A stretch of DNA of 64,000 nucleotides from Paulownia fortunei (taxonomy: Eukaryota; Streptophyta; Magnoliopsida; Lamiales; Paulowniaceae), in assembly GCA_019321725.1 (NCBI GenBank), contig CM033107.1, positions 19,459,445-19,523,444 of the forward strand. Direction: 5' to 3'. Positions 43,801 through 55,470 of the stretch are shown here, piece after piece. The notes under the pieces are model-generated. The model searched no databases and was not told the DNA's origin. It saw nothing but the letters and a program-made list of their open reading frames with translations. Each line of letters opens with the position of its first letter. Position 1 is the first letter of the stretch. The position numbers were made by a program, and so were the translations under genes.

Positions 43801-46800
43801 TCATTAAAAAACTCACTGAACCTTCAGGCTGTAATCAAATGTCTTTGCTAAATTAATGAATCTTACACTAAGGCATTCAGGTGATAAGACTTGAGAAGAG
43901 TCGAGAAATTATTTACTTACTTTTACAAGTAGCAAAAGAAAAAGTCAAGAATATAAGAATGGGTTAAACATCATAATTTAGGATTATTGTGTTGATGTTA
44001 TTAGGTTTACTATGACTTACTAAAACAGAAAACTGATAGTAATTCAACTTCTTCACATTGACATTCTCATAATAGAATATCTACTTTTCATTCTTGTATT
44101 GTAAAGTAGTTTGCTCCCGTAGCTAGATCCCGGGAATACATATCAAAACTCCTTAAAGGAGTAAGTGAACACTTGGGGTTACCTGCTAGAATAAAGAATA
44201 GAATTTGGGAAAGAAAAACCAACATTAACATCAAAGTGAGATATTGATGACATTTATTAGTTACATGGTTTAACTGGTATTCAGGTACTATCTCCATGCA
44301 GTAGTAATATCAATACAAAAAAACAAATAAAAAACATAGTTATATCCCCCTTTCCAATCAATACAATATGAAAGGCCATCATTCATTCTTTGTCTGAATT
44401 TCCAAAAGTTGGCACGAATCCTGTAATAAACTAGCTAATATTTTTCTCTCATTTTTCATTTTAGCAATCCTTAAAATGTACCAGAGACCCTATTGTACTA
44501 CATATATAAGAAAAAATTAAATTATTTTAAAAAGAAAAAGAGATGAAGTGTATAGCACATATAATGATTTGGCATCCACTGATGAGGGTTTCACTGCATT
44601 GAAATTGCATGGAGATGTTTCTATGTCAGCAAATAATGGTTAATTCATAAATGATGAGACAGATAAAACTTACAGGGCATCCTGATGGTATTTCTCCATA
44701 GTTTCCCTCCATCTGGGCAAGATATCTTTTAAAGATCCAAAAAATTTGATTAGCTCAAAACATGTTTGTGATAATCAACTTGGATAAGCTAAATTTGGTC
44801 CAATGTAAACCATAGTTGTTCAAGGCGCACAATGTGCATGCCTAGGCGCAAGATGCAGCGAGGACTGCTGGTGTGGGACTTTTTCTTTTTCTGTGAAGGC
44901 ACCACTCTTCAATGAGGCTAGTACTTTCTTGAGCATTGTGCCTTTTCATTAAGGTACAGATCACAATCAAAGCATGCCTCATTAAAGTTTTTATGTATCT
45001 GGTATGTTCTTTGTAAATATCTTCAACTTATCTACATCAAACCCAAGCACTCTGATTTCGTGATACGTGTCCTGTGATGCACCTTGCTACACAATAGTTT
45101 TTGCAGACTGCTATTAAGCCCCAGATAGGTTCTATTTATGCAACACTGTAAGTATAGCCTAAAGAATCAATCAAACTAAGTTGTTCACTTTCTTAATTTC
45201 TTTTATTCAGGCCCTAAAACGCCCTAAATTGGCTAAAAATTGGTTTTTATTGCTAATATAAGCTGCAAATCATGTAGTTTGGTGCTTCATTCAAAGTGTG
45301 CACCTCATCTTGTGCCTTGCACTTGAGTGTCAGGAGATATTAGCTCCTTCATGTGCCTTGGGCATGTAACAACTATGGTTTAAACCAATTGTTCTTCATA
45401 AGATCAGTTCTTTCTAAAAGTTACCTACAGAGGGCCACATGTTCGGCCCATAGAATGGTTTCTGTGCATCAGAATCATCTTCAGATACTTCAACACCAAT
45501 GTAATATCCCTCCTTATAGTCCCCTGAAACATGTCAATGCAAAATCATCTTTACACTCAGTAGGAAATATGAACTTTTTTTGCTGCATTGTGTGATTAAG
45601 ATAAAATGTAAAATAGTAACAGCACAAACCATGTATCTGATTGGAAGGATCCAAATGTTCGTCAAAAACAGGAGTATAGCCTCGATTTTTCTCATTCCTT
45701 AAAAGCTTCATCTTTTCCTCCATGGGCAAACTGAAAAATCTTTTGCTTTGAGAGAAAACCTTATCCATGAATTCCTCATCAATTCCATGATTGATTACAT
45801 AGAAGAACCCAGAATCCAGGCAAGCCTGATATTCATGGTATAAGTCGAGAATTTAGAAGGCAAGCAGCTTAAAAAAGCATCAATCCAAAATTTAATTTCC
45901 ACGAACACAAAGTCAGGTTTAAGTGAAATTGTTACTCAACGCATCCGGAATGATATCAGAAAAAACAAGTAATGATAAAAGAATGTTAAGATCAGGTAAC
46001 CAAATCTAAAGTTAAATTGACTACAGCTAGAAAGCTACAGAACTTACACCTTCTCAGTTTGCAGTTCTTCCACCTTGGCATAAAACCAAAAATGAGATGA
46101 ATACCACGAAAGATCTTCAATGAAATCTAAGCCAAGTATCTCACCATTTAATTAAATGCAAATATTATACTCTGTACAACCTAGGGCTAATGAAGTCTAA
46201 TTTCAAATTCTGTAGTTGTTCATCTCTCTGTTCATATCTTATTGTCCAATTTGCTATTATCTTATGACTAATTAAAAATATTTATTTCTAAAGTATAATA
46301 AAACTTTCAAACGTAGTTTTTGTTAAAGAACAATGTTTAAATAAAATAATTAAATTATCCTATATTACATTCAGAAAATATAGTCAGATTGATCAATTAA
46401 GAACACCAACCGGAAATTACATTATATAATAAATTTGAAGAGCTTCATTACCGTCTTCCCTTTTTTCTGATTCAAATGAACGTCACAATCCAAAGAATCG
46501 TAAATATGCATAGAATTCTTGTCTCATATAAACATAAACACACATGGAGGGCTGCACTGGAATGAAAATGACATATTTCCTTCACCACAAATCAGTGCAA
46601 TAATAAACCATTCTTGGAAAACTTATTTGCAGATTAAGAAAGCAACTCTAAGACTTAATACCACTTATCCATCAATGCTCAAAATTCAAACAAAGTTGCA
46701 TAACATAATTCGAGTGGCACAACGTAAGACCAGGAGGAGGAGGGGTGCCTGTTTAAGAAGGGAAACTGAGGATTGAATATCAGGGCTGGAAAGATCGATG

Positions 46801-46868
46801 CAATTCAGTACTGATATTTTGGCGGATGTTGGAACCTGTTGACCCTTTTCTTTGCTTGAATCAACCAT
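40823..46868 (-). CDS. 2-oxoglutarate/Fe(II)-dependent dioxygenase (DOXC-like)
   Basis: Soluble non-haem iron oxygenase using 2-oxoglutarate and O2; the substrate is not predictable. Exons inferred, in gene order: 46868-46749, 45825-45630, 45523-45425, 44725-44674, 43283-43162, 43077-42977, 42904-42846, 42354-42298, 41985-41940, 41278-41199 and 40901-40823. They total 1011 nt, 336 residues, typical of the family. The N-terminal DIOX_N part includes ACLDSGFFYVINHG and RNEKNRGYTPVFDE. The jelly-roll core has iron ligands H212 and D214 (GAGAHSDFGL) and H273 (STLHRVLGNGQ). R282-Y-S284 is the RxS pair that binds 2-oxoglutarate. The last exon ends HADLNSYK. It resembles the plant proteins annotated as hxnY-like or At3g49630-like oxidoreductases. 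Introns are GT-AG except the first, which appears to be GC-AG. The gene looks intact. Confidence 0.93.
44807..45381. mobile_element. MITE-like element in dioxygenase intron 3
   Basis: Bounded by inverted AAACCATAGTTGTT (44,807-44,820) and its exact reverse complement (45,368-45,381), inside the intron between exons 3 and 4. Next to the ends are 'caaggcgcacaatg' and 'gtgccttgggc' words of the 'aaggcgc' kind common in plant hAT-type MITEs. No transposase is present. A clean target duplication is not visible, and outer bases of the inverted match may belong to it. Confidence 0.65.
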
Positions 46869-47011
46869 CCTCCCTTTTGGTGTAGCTTTTTCAAATCACT
46901 GTTAGTAAGGAAGAAGCCTTTTCAGTATTATGATGTCTTTGCTTGAATCTACCACCCTCCCTTTTGGTGTATCTTTTAAAAATCACTATTAATAAGGAAG
47001 AAGCTCTGTCG
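46851..47011. repeat. 87-bp tandem duplication carrying the dioxygenase start codon
   Basis: Sequence from 46,851 recurs at an offset of exactly 87 bp from 46,938; alignable similarity continues to about 47,007. The gene-proximal unit holds the ATG (46,868-46,866). The same position in the distal unit reads GTG on the minus strand (46,955-46,953). Confidence 0.88.
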
Positions 47012-47819
47012 AGAGGACTTTGAGCACTCACTGTTCACTATTATGATATTGTTTCATTTCTTAGGTTTGGAATTTGGAACAATTAGCATTTTACCCCTGA
47101 GTTTTGAATAGTTTATGAATTTACCCCTGTATTTCAATTCTTTATTCTAAACCTCCTCAACCATCTAAAGGGTATAGGGCTAGGTTTGTCTTCCGTATTC
47201 TTTATGATGTGAAAACTGGTTTGACCATAAGAGGATTTTAGCCGGATAATCTTTAGGCTCCCTTAACAATTTTATTCTGTTGTAGGTCATACCCGCTCAA
47301 CACTTCAAGCTTTCATGGTAGGAGTAGTTGATCATTCACCTACGACTCCAGTTTTCAACCTCATCATTTGGACACCCTCTACCCGACTTGAGCAGTGAGA
47401 ATGCATATAAGATCTCGTGAGGCATGAGAAGACAACATAATAAAAGCCAAGAGGCAAGCCAACCACCAAGAAGAGGTGCCTCTCAAGAATAGAGTCAACC
47501 AGCAACCTGGGGTACCACCTTTGGCTCGACAACAATTACCTTCTCCCAGTGCAGCCATCTTGCAAATAACGCATGAGGTATTGAATGTCATGATAGAAAA
47601 GCATCCGCTAGAACAACCGAAAAAGTGGTAGCACAACTAATAGTTGAGTATAGGAAGAAGTGAAATAAGGTGACAGAGGAAAAGAGATAGAATATGCATC
47701 TTAAAGGGTATCAACGATACACTCCCTCCTACAGCCCTTCAGAGGTTAGGGACCGAGCCCAAAGATTCAAAGTGATTCAGTTTAGACCTAAACAACTTAA
47801 AAAAAAAAAGGATTAACAT
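47012..47819. other. Upstream flank of dioxygenase; possible decayed retroelement
   Basis: Includes the likely promoter region of the dioxygenase gene next to 47,012. From about 47,290 onward the plus strand has short protein-like pieces of moderate GC content but no domain I can name. It may be untranslated or gag-like sequence of an older retroelement that also holds the minisatellite. Confidence 0.3.
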
Positions 47820-48540
47820 ACTAAAGTTAGCTTTGAAAAAGCAACTTGCTTTGGAGATTGCAAATAGCTTACTTAAAGCTAATTAACTTCCGAGGTCATA
47901 GCGACTTTGTCGAAGCCAAGAAATGAAAAATGACTTTGGAGATCATAAATGGCTTCTTTGAAGTTAATTAGCTCCAGAGGTCATATGTGACTGTAATGAA
48001 GCCATGAAATGAAAAGTTACTTCCAAGATCGTATATGACTTCCTTGAAGCTAATTTATTCCGGAGCTCATACATGATTCCGTCAAAGCCAAGAAATGTAA
48101 ACTTGCTCCGGAGCTCTTTGACAAGTTTCTCGAAGCTAATTGCTCGATAGGTTATACGGGACTATTGAAGCTAAGAAATAAAAAGTGGCTTCGGAGATCA
48201 TAAACGACCTCCTTGAAGATAATTGAAGCCAAGAAATGATAACTGGCTTCAAGGATCACAAACAACTTTCTCGAAGCTAATTAGCTCCAAAAGTCATACG
48301 CAACCCCATTGAAACTAAGAAATGAAGACTAGCTTCGGAGATAATAAATGATTTCCTTGAAGCTATTTAGCTGTAGAAGTTAGAGACAACTCTAGTGAGC
48401 CTAAAAAAAGAATTAGCTCTGGAAGTTGGATGCAACTTGGAGATAATAAATGATTTTCTTGAAGCTATTTAGCCCTAGAATTTAGAGACAACTCTATTGA
48501 GCATAAAAAATGAAAATTAGCTCTGGAAGTTGGATACGAC
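47820..48540. repeat. Minisatellite, ~86-bp period (left part)
   Basis: Degenerate tandem units with anchor 'gaagccaagaaatg' at 47,912, 47,998, 48,084, 48,167, 48,225 and 48,311, giving spacings of 86, 86, 83, 58 and 86 bp. Each unit also carries 'ttggagatcataaatg', 'ttgaagctaatta' and 'gctccggaggtcata' variants. The array is cut at 48,540 by a gypsy LTR and continues after 63,505. Confidence 0.85.
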
Positions 48541-49428
48541 TGCAACATAAATTTCATTGTTTATAAAATTAACAAACAAAAAAAAATTATACAAATTGAA
48601 TTTTTATTGAATTGCAATGGTTACAATCTCTATGATTTTATTTATTCTTTTCTTCAAAAATAAAAAATTTTAGAATTTAAACTTTTGGAGGTACAATCGT
48701 CAATTTGATCTCCTCCGAACTACAATTCGTTCTTCAATAATATTAATTCGAGTACCTTAATATCGAATCAAATGTTAGAACTTCAAAAACATCGACTTCT
48801 TGAATTTGAATATTTATTGGTAGATCGACCCTTTGATCTCCTCGAAGGTGGATTTAATCTCTTATAATATTAATTTGATAGTTTAATAACTTAATATCGA
48901 ATTAAAAGGCTATTATTTGAACGAATTTCGTGACGAACACCTTAATTTTTGCTTTAAACACCATAGATCTCCTTAAATTTGATCGCTTTTGTTGAGAGAA
49001 TTTCCTCCAATACCTTTTTTGTTTAAATCTCTTCTTCACAACTTATGTTGTTGTTTTTTGAGAATGACCCTTAGTTATACTAGTAAGATAGATGTTCTTG
49101 GATAAGTCATTTGATGAAAGGACAAAATTTGATTTGTCATTTATAATTTGATTGTCATCATAAGAGGTGATTTGAATTACCAATTTGTATTGGTAGTTAC
49201 TTCCATAACTTACAAGATAAGTTTTGATTTTTAAGAATTGAATTTGACACTTGGCAATATTTTATTGTCCAACAAAATATATATTATAATATCAATTAAT
49301 TAACTATTTACTTTAGAAATTAAATTTGATTAAATCTCCAATATAAATAAAAAATAAAAAATTAATATTTAATATATATTATTTTATACATGTTGCCATT
49401 TAATTGACACAAATTTAATTTGTATACA
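48541..49428 (-). repeat. 3' LTR of Tat gypsy element
   Basis: 888 bp, homologous to 62,606-63,505 and diverged by substitutions and small indels. On the minus strand it begins TGTATACAAATTAAATTTG and ends TGCA. It is preceded on the plus strand by the ACGAC target duplication. Confidence 0.92.
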
Positions 49429-49441
49429 AATGCCCCTCGAA
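49429..49441 (-). other. Polypurine tract
   Basis: TTCGAGGGGCATT directly upstream of the 3' LTR in element orientation. Position and purine content fit the plus-strand primer of an LTR retrotransposon. Confidence 0.55.
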
Positions 49442-51289
49442 ACTTATTCACGATATAAGTCATGATCATTATTTTAGTTAGGCTTGGCAGGAATTCATAG
49501 GAACTTTTGGGGCTTGAAAATGAACCAAAGAATTGGACTTATGACCCACATGCAATACTTTTGAAACTTTCAATTTGACAAACTACATGGGCACCTTTTG
49601 TATTAACAAACACACGAATGCTTGCAACCCAAAATTATAAAGCTTTAGCATACATTTCCACTTTAGCATGCATTTCCAATTTTAAGCCCACCTTTGTTAT
49701 TTAGAATTTGGTAGTATTCTAAATAAATAATTCCAGACACATCATCACCATGTTGGCAGTGAGAATGAATTTGCGTTTCTCTTTTTGTCCCATTTTATTT
49801 GCATAGACCCATGAGATTGTGAATAACACTTTGTGCAACAGAGTCTTCACCGTTTTCACTATGAACAGAATCTTCTTCTCTTCTTTCGTTCTTTATAGCA
49901 ATTTCCTTCTTCTCTTTGATTGTTTTTTTGTTTTAAATAATTTGTAAACTGTATAAGTCCCATTATAGTCCCATTATGACATGAGGTCTAAAAACACAAG
50001 AGTTGTTTGCATGTTATCTTCTAAAGCCTGAGAATTGAATTGAAGAAACTTCCATCCGCTAGAGTTCTCTGTCAAGTTAAATTTAGTTCCTTATTTGAAT
50101 ATAAATTAGGAATCCTCTCCTAATTGGATTCTGACTCTTCCCCATTTAATTTGATAATGGAAAACTTATAACGTGATTCTCATCCATGGCCTATAAAGAG
50201 AAGTGACATACACATTTTTTCATTGTGAATTTCTTTTAACCATTGCCAGATTTTTTTTCTCCTCTTTTTTTTTTTTTTGGCTGCTTGTTGCTGCTTTCGT
50301 TTGATTATAGATGAGTTCTACATATCATGTTTCACACAACCCATCTCCATGATTCTGTCTGCTACATGTTTGATGAATTGATAAGAATAAATTGCTTCTC
50401 ACAATACATTCAATCTTGAATCCCATTTGTACAATTCTAGCACTGACAACTGCATGATATATTATCCTACATAAGTGCTAGTACAAGTGGAACATTGGCC
50501 TGCATCTAATATACTTATATGATCTTTTTCGTTTCTATGATAACTGCATCTGAATCAAGCATCTATTACTAATGGACACTGAAGGAGCTGAAAGACCATT
50601 TGGTTCTTGAGCCAAAGAGCAAATCCCCATGCAAGCCTTTAGTGCATTTCCCAAGATATCTTCAACCTCCGCCAAGACTTTCTCATCAATGATCTTCTTC
50701 TGTTTTTTTTTAATCGAAACATATCTTGAGTCATGGGCACCAACAAGTACACCAGTGGGTCAACAACCAATTACTTCCTTAATCATTCAAGAATCATAAA
50801 CAATTTGAAGAAATACGATGATCTTTAGCTAGAGCCACTTGAAGTCTGGTTCCATCTAGTTTAATATGTGTCTTCATCCATACCTCAAAGTTGTAAGCAA
50901 ACTTTTCTCTCTCTTTTGAAAGACTTGCAGAACTCTTTATTTTTCTCTTCTGCATCTGCTTGGGATTTCTTCCACTCCCCCCTTTTTTTAACTTTATTGA
51001 TTTTCTTATTTTGTAGGTGTTACCGTTTAGAGGAGATAACCAAGATTAAATCAACATTGCAATTTTCAGCATTAACAGAAATTTAAAACGTCACTGTGAG
51101 TACATGGCTAAGCCCAAATTCAAGATCAATATTTTGAGCTTCTTTATTGAAATATGCTAACACTTTTTTTTTTTTTTGTGCTCTTTAACAGTTTTCACAA
51201 TGGTTTATTTCAAAGATACTTTCTCTCCTTTTGGGGTGTAACACTTAGTGATTATTGATGAAAAGAATCAACCCATGGAGAAAGACACA
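49442..51289. other. Non-coding spacer of the gypsy element
   Basis: Lies between the 3' LTR and the antisense reading frame. It holds AT-rich sequence with a poly-T run near 50,270 and no conserved domain that I recognise. Confidence 0.5.
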
Positions 51290-53215
51290 ATTTTGGCAGT
51301 TCATACTTTCCTTGTTAGTCGATAATGAAGCCATGGTCAAAGTTGACAAATCTATTTTACTTGGTGGAATGGTCCCGAGAGATCTCATTGAGCAAGAATT
51401 CTAAGGTGTGGGCTTTTCAAGTAACTCACCATCAGTAATCGAATGAGCCAACTCTATTGCCAATATTGGGTCATCATATGATTGAAGGCAAAGCCAAGTG
51501 GAGAAATGCCATTCAGTTTACTAGTGAATTCCACTACATCAAGAGCTACTTGGAGTAGACCGAAGACATTCTTAATTAGTGCGAGCACAAGTTTCTTACG
51601 GCGTAAATATATGACCTAGTATGTGCTTCGTTGTTCACATATGATCGCAATTCTAACATAGTTAAGGCATTTTGTGAGGCATGGTGTCCACTCACCAACA
51701 CTTTGTTGACTTTCCTTAGATAATTATCCATATCACTGTGGGATTTGTATACTCTCATGGGCCTTCCTATGATTGGATCTCTATATGATGAAGTCCTTCC
51801 CAGTGCCAAGAAGCTCATTGGTGTCGATAAGGTGGAAAGTAGATTTGTCCATTGCTCTTGCAAGCACCTATTTCATGCTTATCATTGGCTTCGAGAGATC
51901 ACCAATAGAGATTAATTTTCTCAAGTATCCATCGATGAGTAAGTTAGATTTTGGTCCAAGAAGGCTTCTAAGTATCTTCCCCCACCACATAGAGAAAAGA
52001 AGGTGAGTCATTTAAAATAACCCATAATCCACTTGGGGATTTTGACGTACATGGAGAATGGTGTCCTTCAGAGATGGCTTTATTTTCAAATCTTGTCATA
52101 AAAGAGAGTTCAAGAGATGAGAAATATTTGCTGCACATTTAGCTTGTCCTTCCCAATGACATCAACTCGATACACCCTAGTATCTTCAAAATGGCGAGCA
52201 TTATAGTAAGCAGTCGGAAGGTGAACCTTGTTGTTCCTATTTTAGCAAGCATCTACAAGAGCCTAAATAAGGTCGCAAATTCTCCAAGACCATCTCGTGT
52301 GTATTGAACATTCCCTATTCACTTTATCTATAGTTGGTTGGCATACTGTTTTAAGACTCATTATCATGTTTGGCAAGGAGTACGCAACCCAAAAATTGCG
52401 ATCTTTTCTAGCGAATGTGGCGTAAAATACTATGATTCCAAAGAAGCCCGCAAGCGAATCCATAAAGGAGACTTCGTTTCTTGAACTTGTACTAGGATTA
52501 CCAAGAGCAAAGATTTTTTATATGTTGACAATGGGAATGCGGAGGAGTTTGAGCAAAACTACTTCATCGCCATCCGTTCGAACTATCTTTCTTTGAGGCA
52601 AGGCGAACACTTCATCATTGAGCCTTACAGTCCCCACCAATTCAGTCGCCAATTCAGATTCTATCAAATAGTTTCAGAAACTCTCACACAAGATATCTAC
52701 AAAGCTTCTTTGGAAGAAGTAGTTCATTATTGGCGCTTATGCACTCTGTCCAGATCTATGTCAAAGGCCAGTCTTCCATGTATGCCCCCAAATGCAAATA
52801 AATTCTCTTCTGAAGATTACAAGCCATGGTGGACCAACATCCACGATGGTTACTTTGAGGAAAATATTACGAGTTTAATCAATGTGAAGCCAAATAAAGT
52901 TTCTCTCAAAGACAAAGAACATGACAAAGGAGATGGTCATCTTGGCGGAAATGCTCAAAATCCCACACATATATCTATCACTTCTTATCCCGACAGATGT
53001 GATGCCCAAGCCATTGAGCCTCTCGAAGCTAGCAAGAGAAATGATGCCCCTCCCCATTCGGATGAAAGTGGTAGTAGCAATGCGGACCGTCATTGGAAGA
53101 GACTTAAAAAGAACCCCAAATTTTTGGAGGCAAGGGACGTCGATGTTGGTGATGTTGTGAGTAATCCACTACAAACAGAGAACTTCATTGAACAGGTCAT
53201 TTCCTAACTTCTTCA
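51290..53215 (+). pseudogene. Antisense plant-mobile-domain-like frame of the Tat element
   Basis: Runs opposite to gag-pol. Readable pieces in changing frames include AFCEAWCPLTNTLL (about 51,670), LWDLYTLMGLPMIGSLYDE (about 51,740), HLFHAYHWLREITNRD (about 51,870) and then a 204-codon open frame (52,593-53,207) with RQGEHFIIEPYSPHQFSRQF and KFSSEDYKPWW. These match the 'aminotransferase-like, plant mobile domain' proteins encoded antisense in Tat elements, including a tryptophan-rich YKxWW motif. The 3' part is acidic, serine-rich and low in complexity. Frameshifts and stops upstream of 52,593 make the whole a pseudogene, although its last 600 bp is open. The role of such proteins is unknown. 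Confidence 0.75.
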
Positions 53216-53651
53216 TCTCTTTTTTCTTTTTTTTGTAATTCTTTTCTTTTTTTTTTCAACAAAATATTATCCTATATGAAGTGAAAACATAATTTGTTCT
53301 ACACTCATGACTGAACTTAGGAAATATCTAAGTTGCCTATGTATTCTAACAAAGGGATCAAGTCATAACGTAGTTCAAAAACACTCTTTCTTTTTATTTG
53401 AGGGAAGACCGTACACAGTTTATACTCATGCAGGCTAGAAGTATCTATTGCTTAACCACTCTAGACTAGGTGGGGTATTCAACATTTTAACCATATAAAA
53501 TACCTTTAGTGGGGTAAATTAATAGTTTAACCACATGTATTCACTTTTGGTAGGGCACTACCTTTGGTGGGTATCAATCACAGTTTATACTCATGGGGGT
53601 TAGGAGTAACATACAGTTTAGACTCATGCATCATGGAGCAATCTTCTAACT
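53216..53651. other. Spacer with short repeated phrase
   Basis: Lies between the convergent ends of the antisense frame and the integrase. The phrase 'acagtttatactcatg' or close variants appear at about 53,415, 53,580 and 53,622, together with repeated 'gtttaaccac' and 'tggtgggtat'-like words. Confidence 0.55.
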
Positions 53652-54815
53652 TCACGTGTAATAACGCTTTAAGAACTTTCCATTTATCGAGCTAATTCTT
53701 AAGCCATCTTCGGCAACTAACTTATAAGCGCCATTTGTATAGACCTCTTTAATAATATAAGGACCATCCCATTTTGATGTGAATTTATTTCCAATCCGAT
53801 GAGTAGTAATGATGGGCCTTCTCATAGCAAGCACCAAATCACTGACTTGGAAAGAACGTGATCACACTTTCTTATTGAACGCCCTAAATAGGCGAGATTA
53901 ACAGTATTCAAGTCTTTGCTACACTTACAATCTTTTCTCATTAAGGGCCTCTAACTCCTTGAGGCGTAGACATGTATTTTTTTTTCCAGTTAGTCTTTCT
54001 TGTACGGCTATCCTCAATGATGGAATTTGCTGCTCAAGAGGAACTACAGCTTCAACACCATACACTAATGCGTAAGGAGTCGCTTGAGTAGGCATTCTAT
54101 AAATGGTTTTGTATGCCCATAAAGCTTCTCTGATTCTTTTGTGCCAATCTTGTTTTGACTTTGCAATCAGTTTCTTCAACAAAGTACACAAGGCCCTGTT
54201 GAATGTTTCAGCGAGTCCATTACCAGTGGCATAATACATGGAAGATTTTCTTTGATTAAAACTAAACTTCTAACAAAGCTTATCTATCAAACTATTGCAA
54301 AATGGCTTTCCATTATCCGTGATTATGTATCGAGGAACCCCATAGCGATAAATAATGTTGATACGGATAAAGTCAGTAATATTTTCCTTTTTTACCTCTT
54401 TGAGAGGTATCGCTTCAGCCCACTTAGAAAAGTATTCAGTTGCAGCCAAAATATATAAATGTCCGTCATAAGACTTTGTCATAGGTCCAACCATATCTAA
54501 GCCCCAAGCGTCAAACGACCATGAAGCAACAGTAGGGTGTAACGGCTCAGGCAGTTGGTGAACAAGATTTGCATGAAATTGGTAGGCTTAACATCTTTGC
54601 ATGTAATCCATACAATCATTTATCATTATCGGCCAATAATAACCTATCCTTTTTATTCGAAAGTGCAACTTTGGGCCTGATTGATGAGCACCACAAATCC
54701 CAGAATGAGTTTCTTCCATAGCTTGGATAGCTTCATCATCACCCAAACATTGCAAGAAAACTCCATCAAATGAGCCCCTATAAAGCGTGCCTTTGCAATG
54801 AATGAAGCGACCCAC
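53652..54815 (-). pseudogene. Integrase of the Tat gypsy element
   Basis: Inserts element cDNA into the genome. From 54,815 down: an HHCC zinc finger (THSGICGAHQSG, then CMDYMQRC), the core start WGLDMVGPM (about 54,500) with the first Asp, ATEYFSKWAEAIPL, TDNGKPF (about 54,310) with the second Asp, and NGLAETFNRAL (about 54,210) with the Glu. A C-terminal part reads KWDGPYIIKEVYTNGAYKL (about 53,740). All three catalytic residues can be read, but frames change near 54,590, 54,250 and 53,900 and stops intervene, so no intact protein is encoded. Confidence 0.87.
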
Positions 54816-54877
54816 ACGACATCAAATATCAACTCTTTGATGTGGATCATTAAGTAGCTTCTCATATTTCAAATAAT

Positions 54878-55400
54878 CTATAAATGGTTGACGCCAATCT
54901 TTTTCTCGACTTCAAATACTTCGACAACATGATTTTCTTCTTCTTCATCACAATTCTCATTTTTGAAGATTGGTGGTACAACGCAACTTTTGCATATTGG
55001 TACATGAGCTTCATCTTCAGGCATGACGAGTGTAGAAGCGAGATTCGCTAAAGCATCAGTTTGCTTATTATCTATCCTTAGTATATGTTCAATAACTATA
55101 TCTCCCAACCATCCAATAAGCCTTCTAGCATAATTGAAATACAGAAGTAGCTCAAGTTTCTTGACTTCGTACAATCCAAGCAATTGATTGATCACTAATT
55201 TAGAATCTCTATACACTTCTAGATGTAATTATTTTATATCAACTGCCATTTCCAATTCAGGGATAAGAGCTTGATATTCAACAATATTGTTGGAGCAATT
55301 TTGGGTTAAGGTGAAGGAGTAAGGCAATACATCTCTATCAGATGTAACGAATATAACTCCTGTAGTGGCACCTACTCCCTTTTTATGATAAGCTCCATAA
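54878..55400 (-). pseudogene. Second, archaeal-type RNase H (aRNH)
   Basis: A second RNase H between the retroviral-type RNase H and integrase. Readable pieces: GAYHKKGVGATTGVIF, LPYSFTLTQNCSNN (about 55,290), VEYQALIPELEMA with the Glu, YRDSKLVINQL (about 55,205) with an Asp, and NKQTDALANLAS (about 55,045) with the last Asp. This order is diagnostic of Tat-lineage gypsy elements. One stop, at about 55,234, breaks the frame. Confidence 0.82.
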
Positions 55401-55470
55401 AAGTACATCTTCCAATGAGAGTAATTTCAATTATGAGAACATCTTCATCTTGTAAGTTATCAAATAGCTC

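Noticed and set aside
47820..48540. CRISPR-like reading of the 86-bp periodic array
   Set aside because: The repeats are contiguous, degenerate and without unique spacers, in a plant nuclear context; it is a minisatellite.
51576..51863. 95-codon minus-strand frame within the gypsy element
   Set aside because: The complementary strand carries the mobile-domain-like motifs, so this frame is a shadow.
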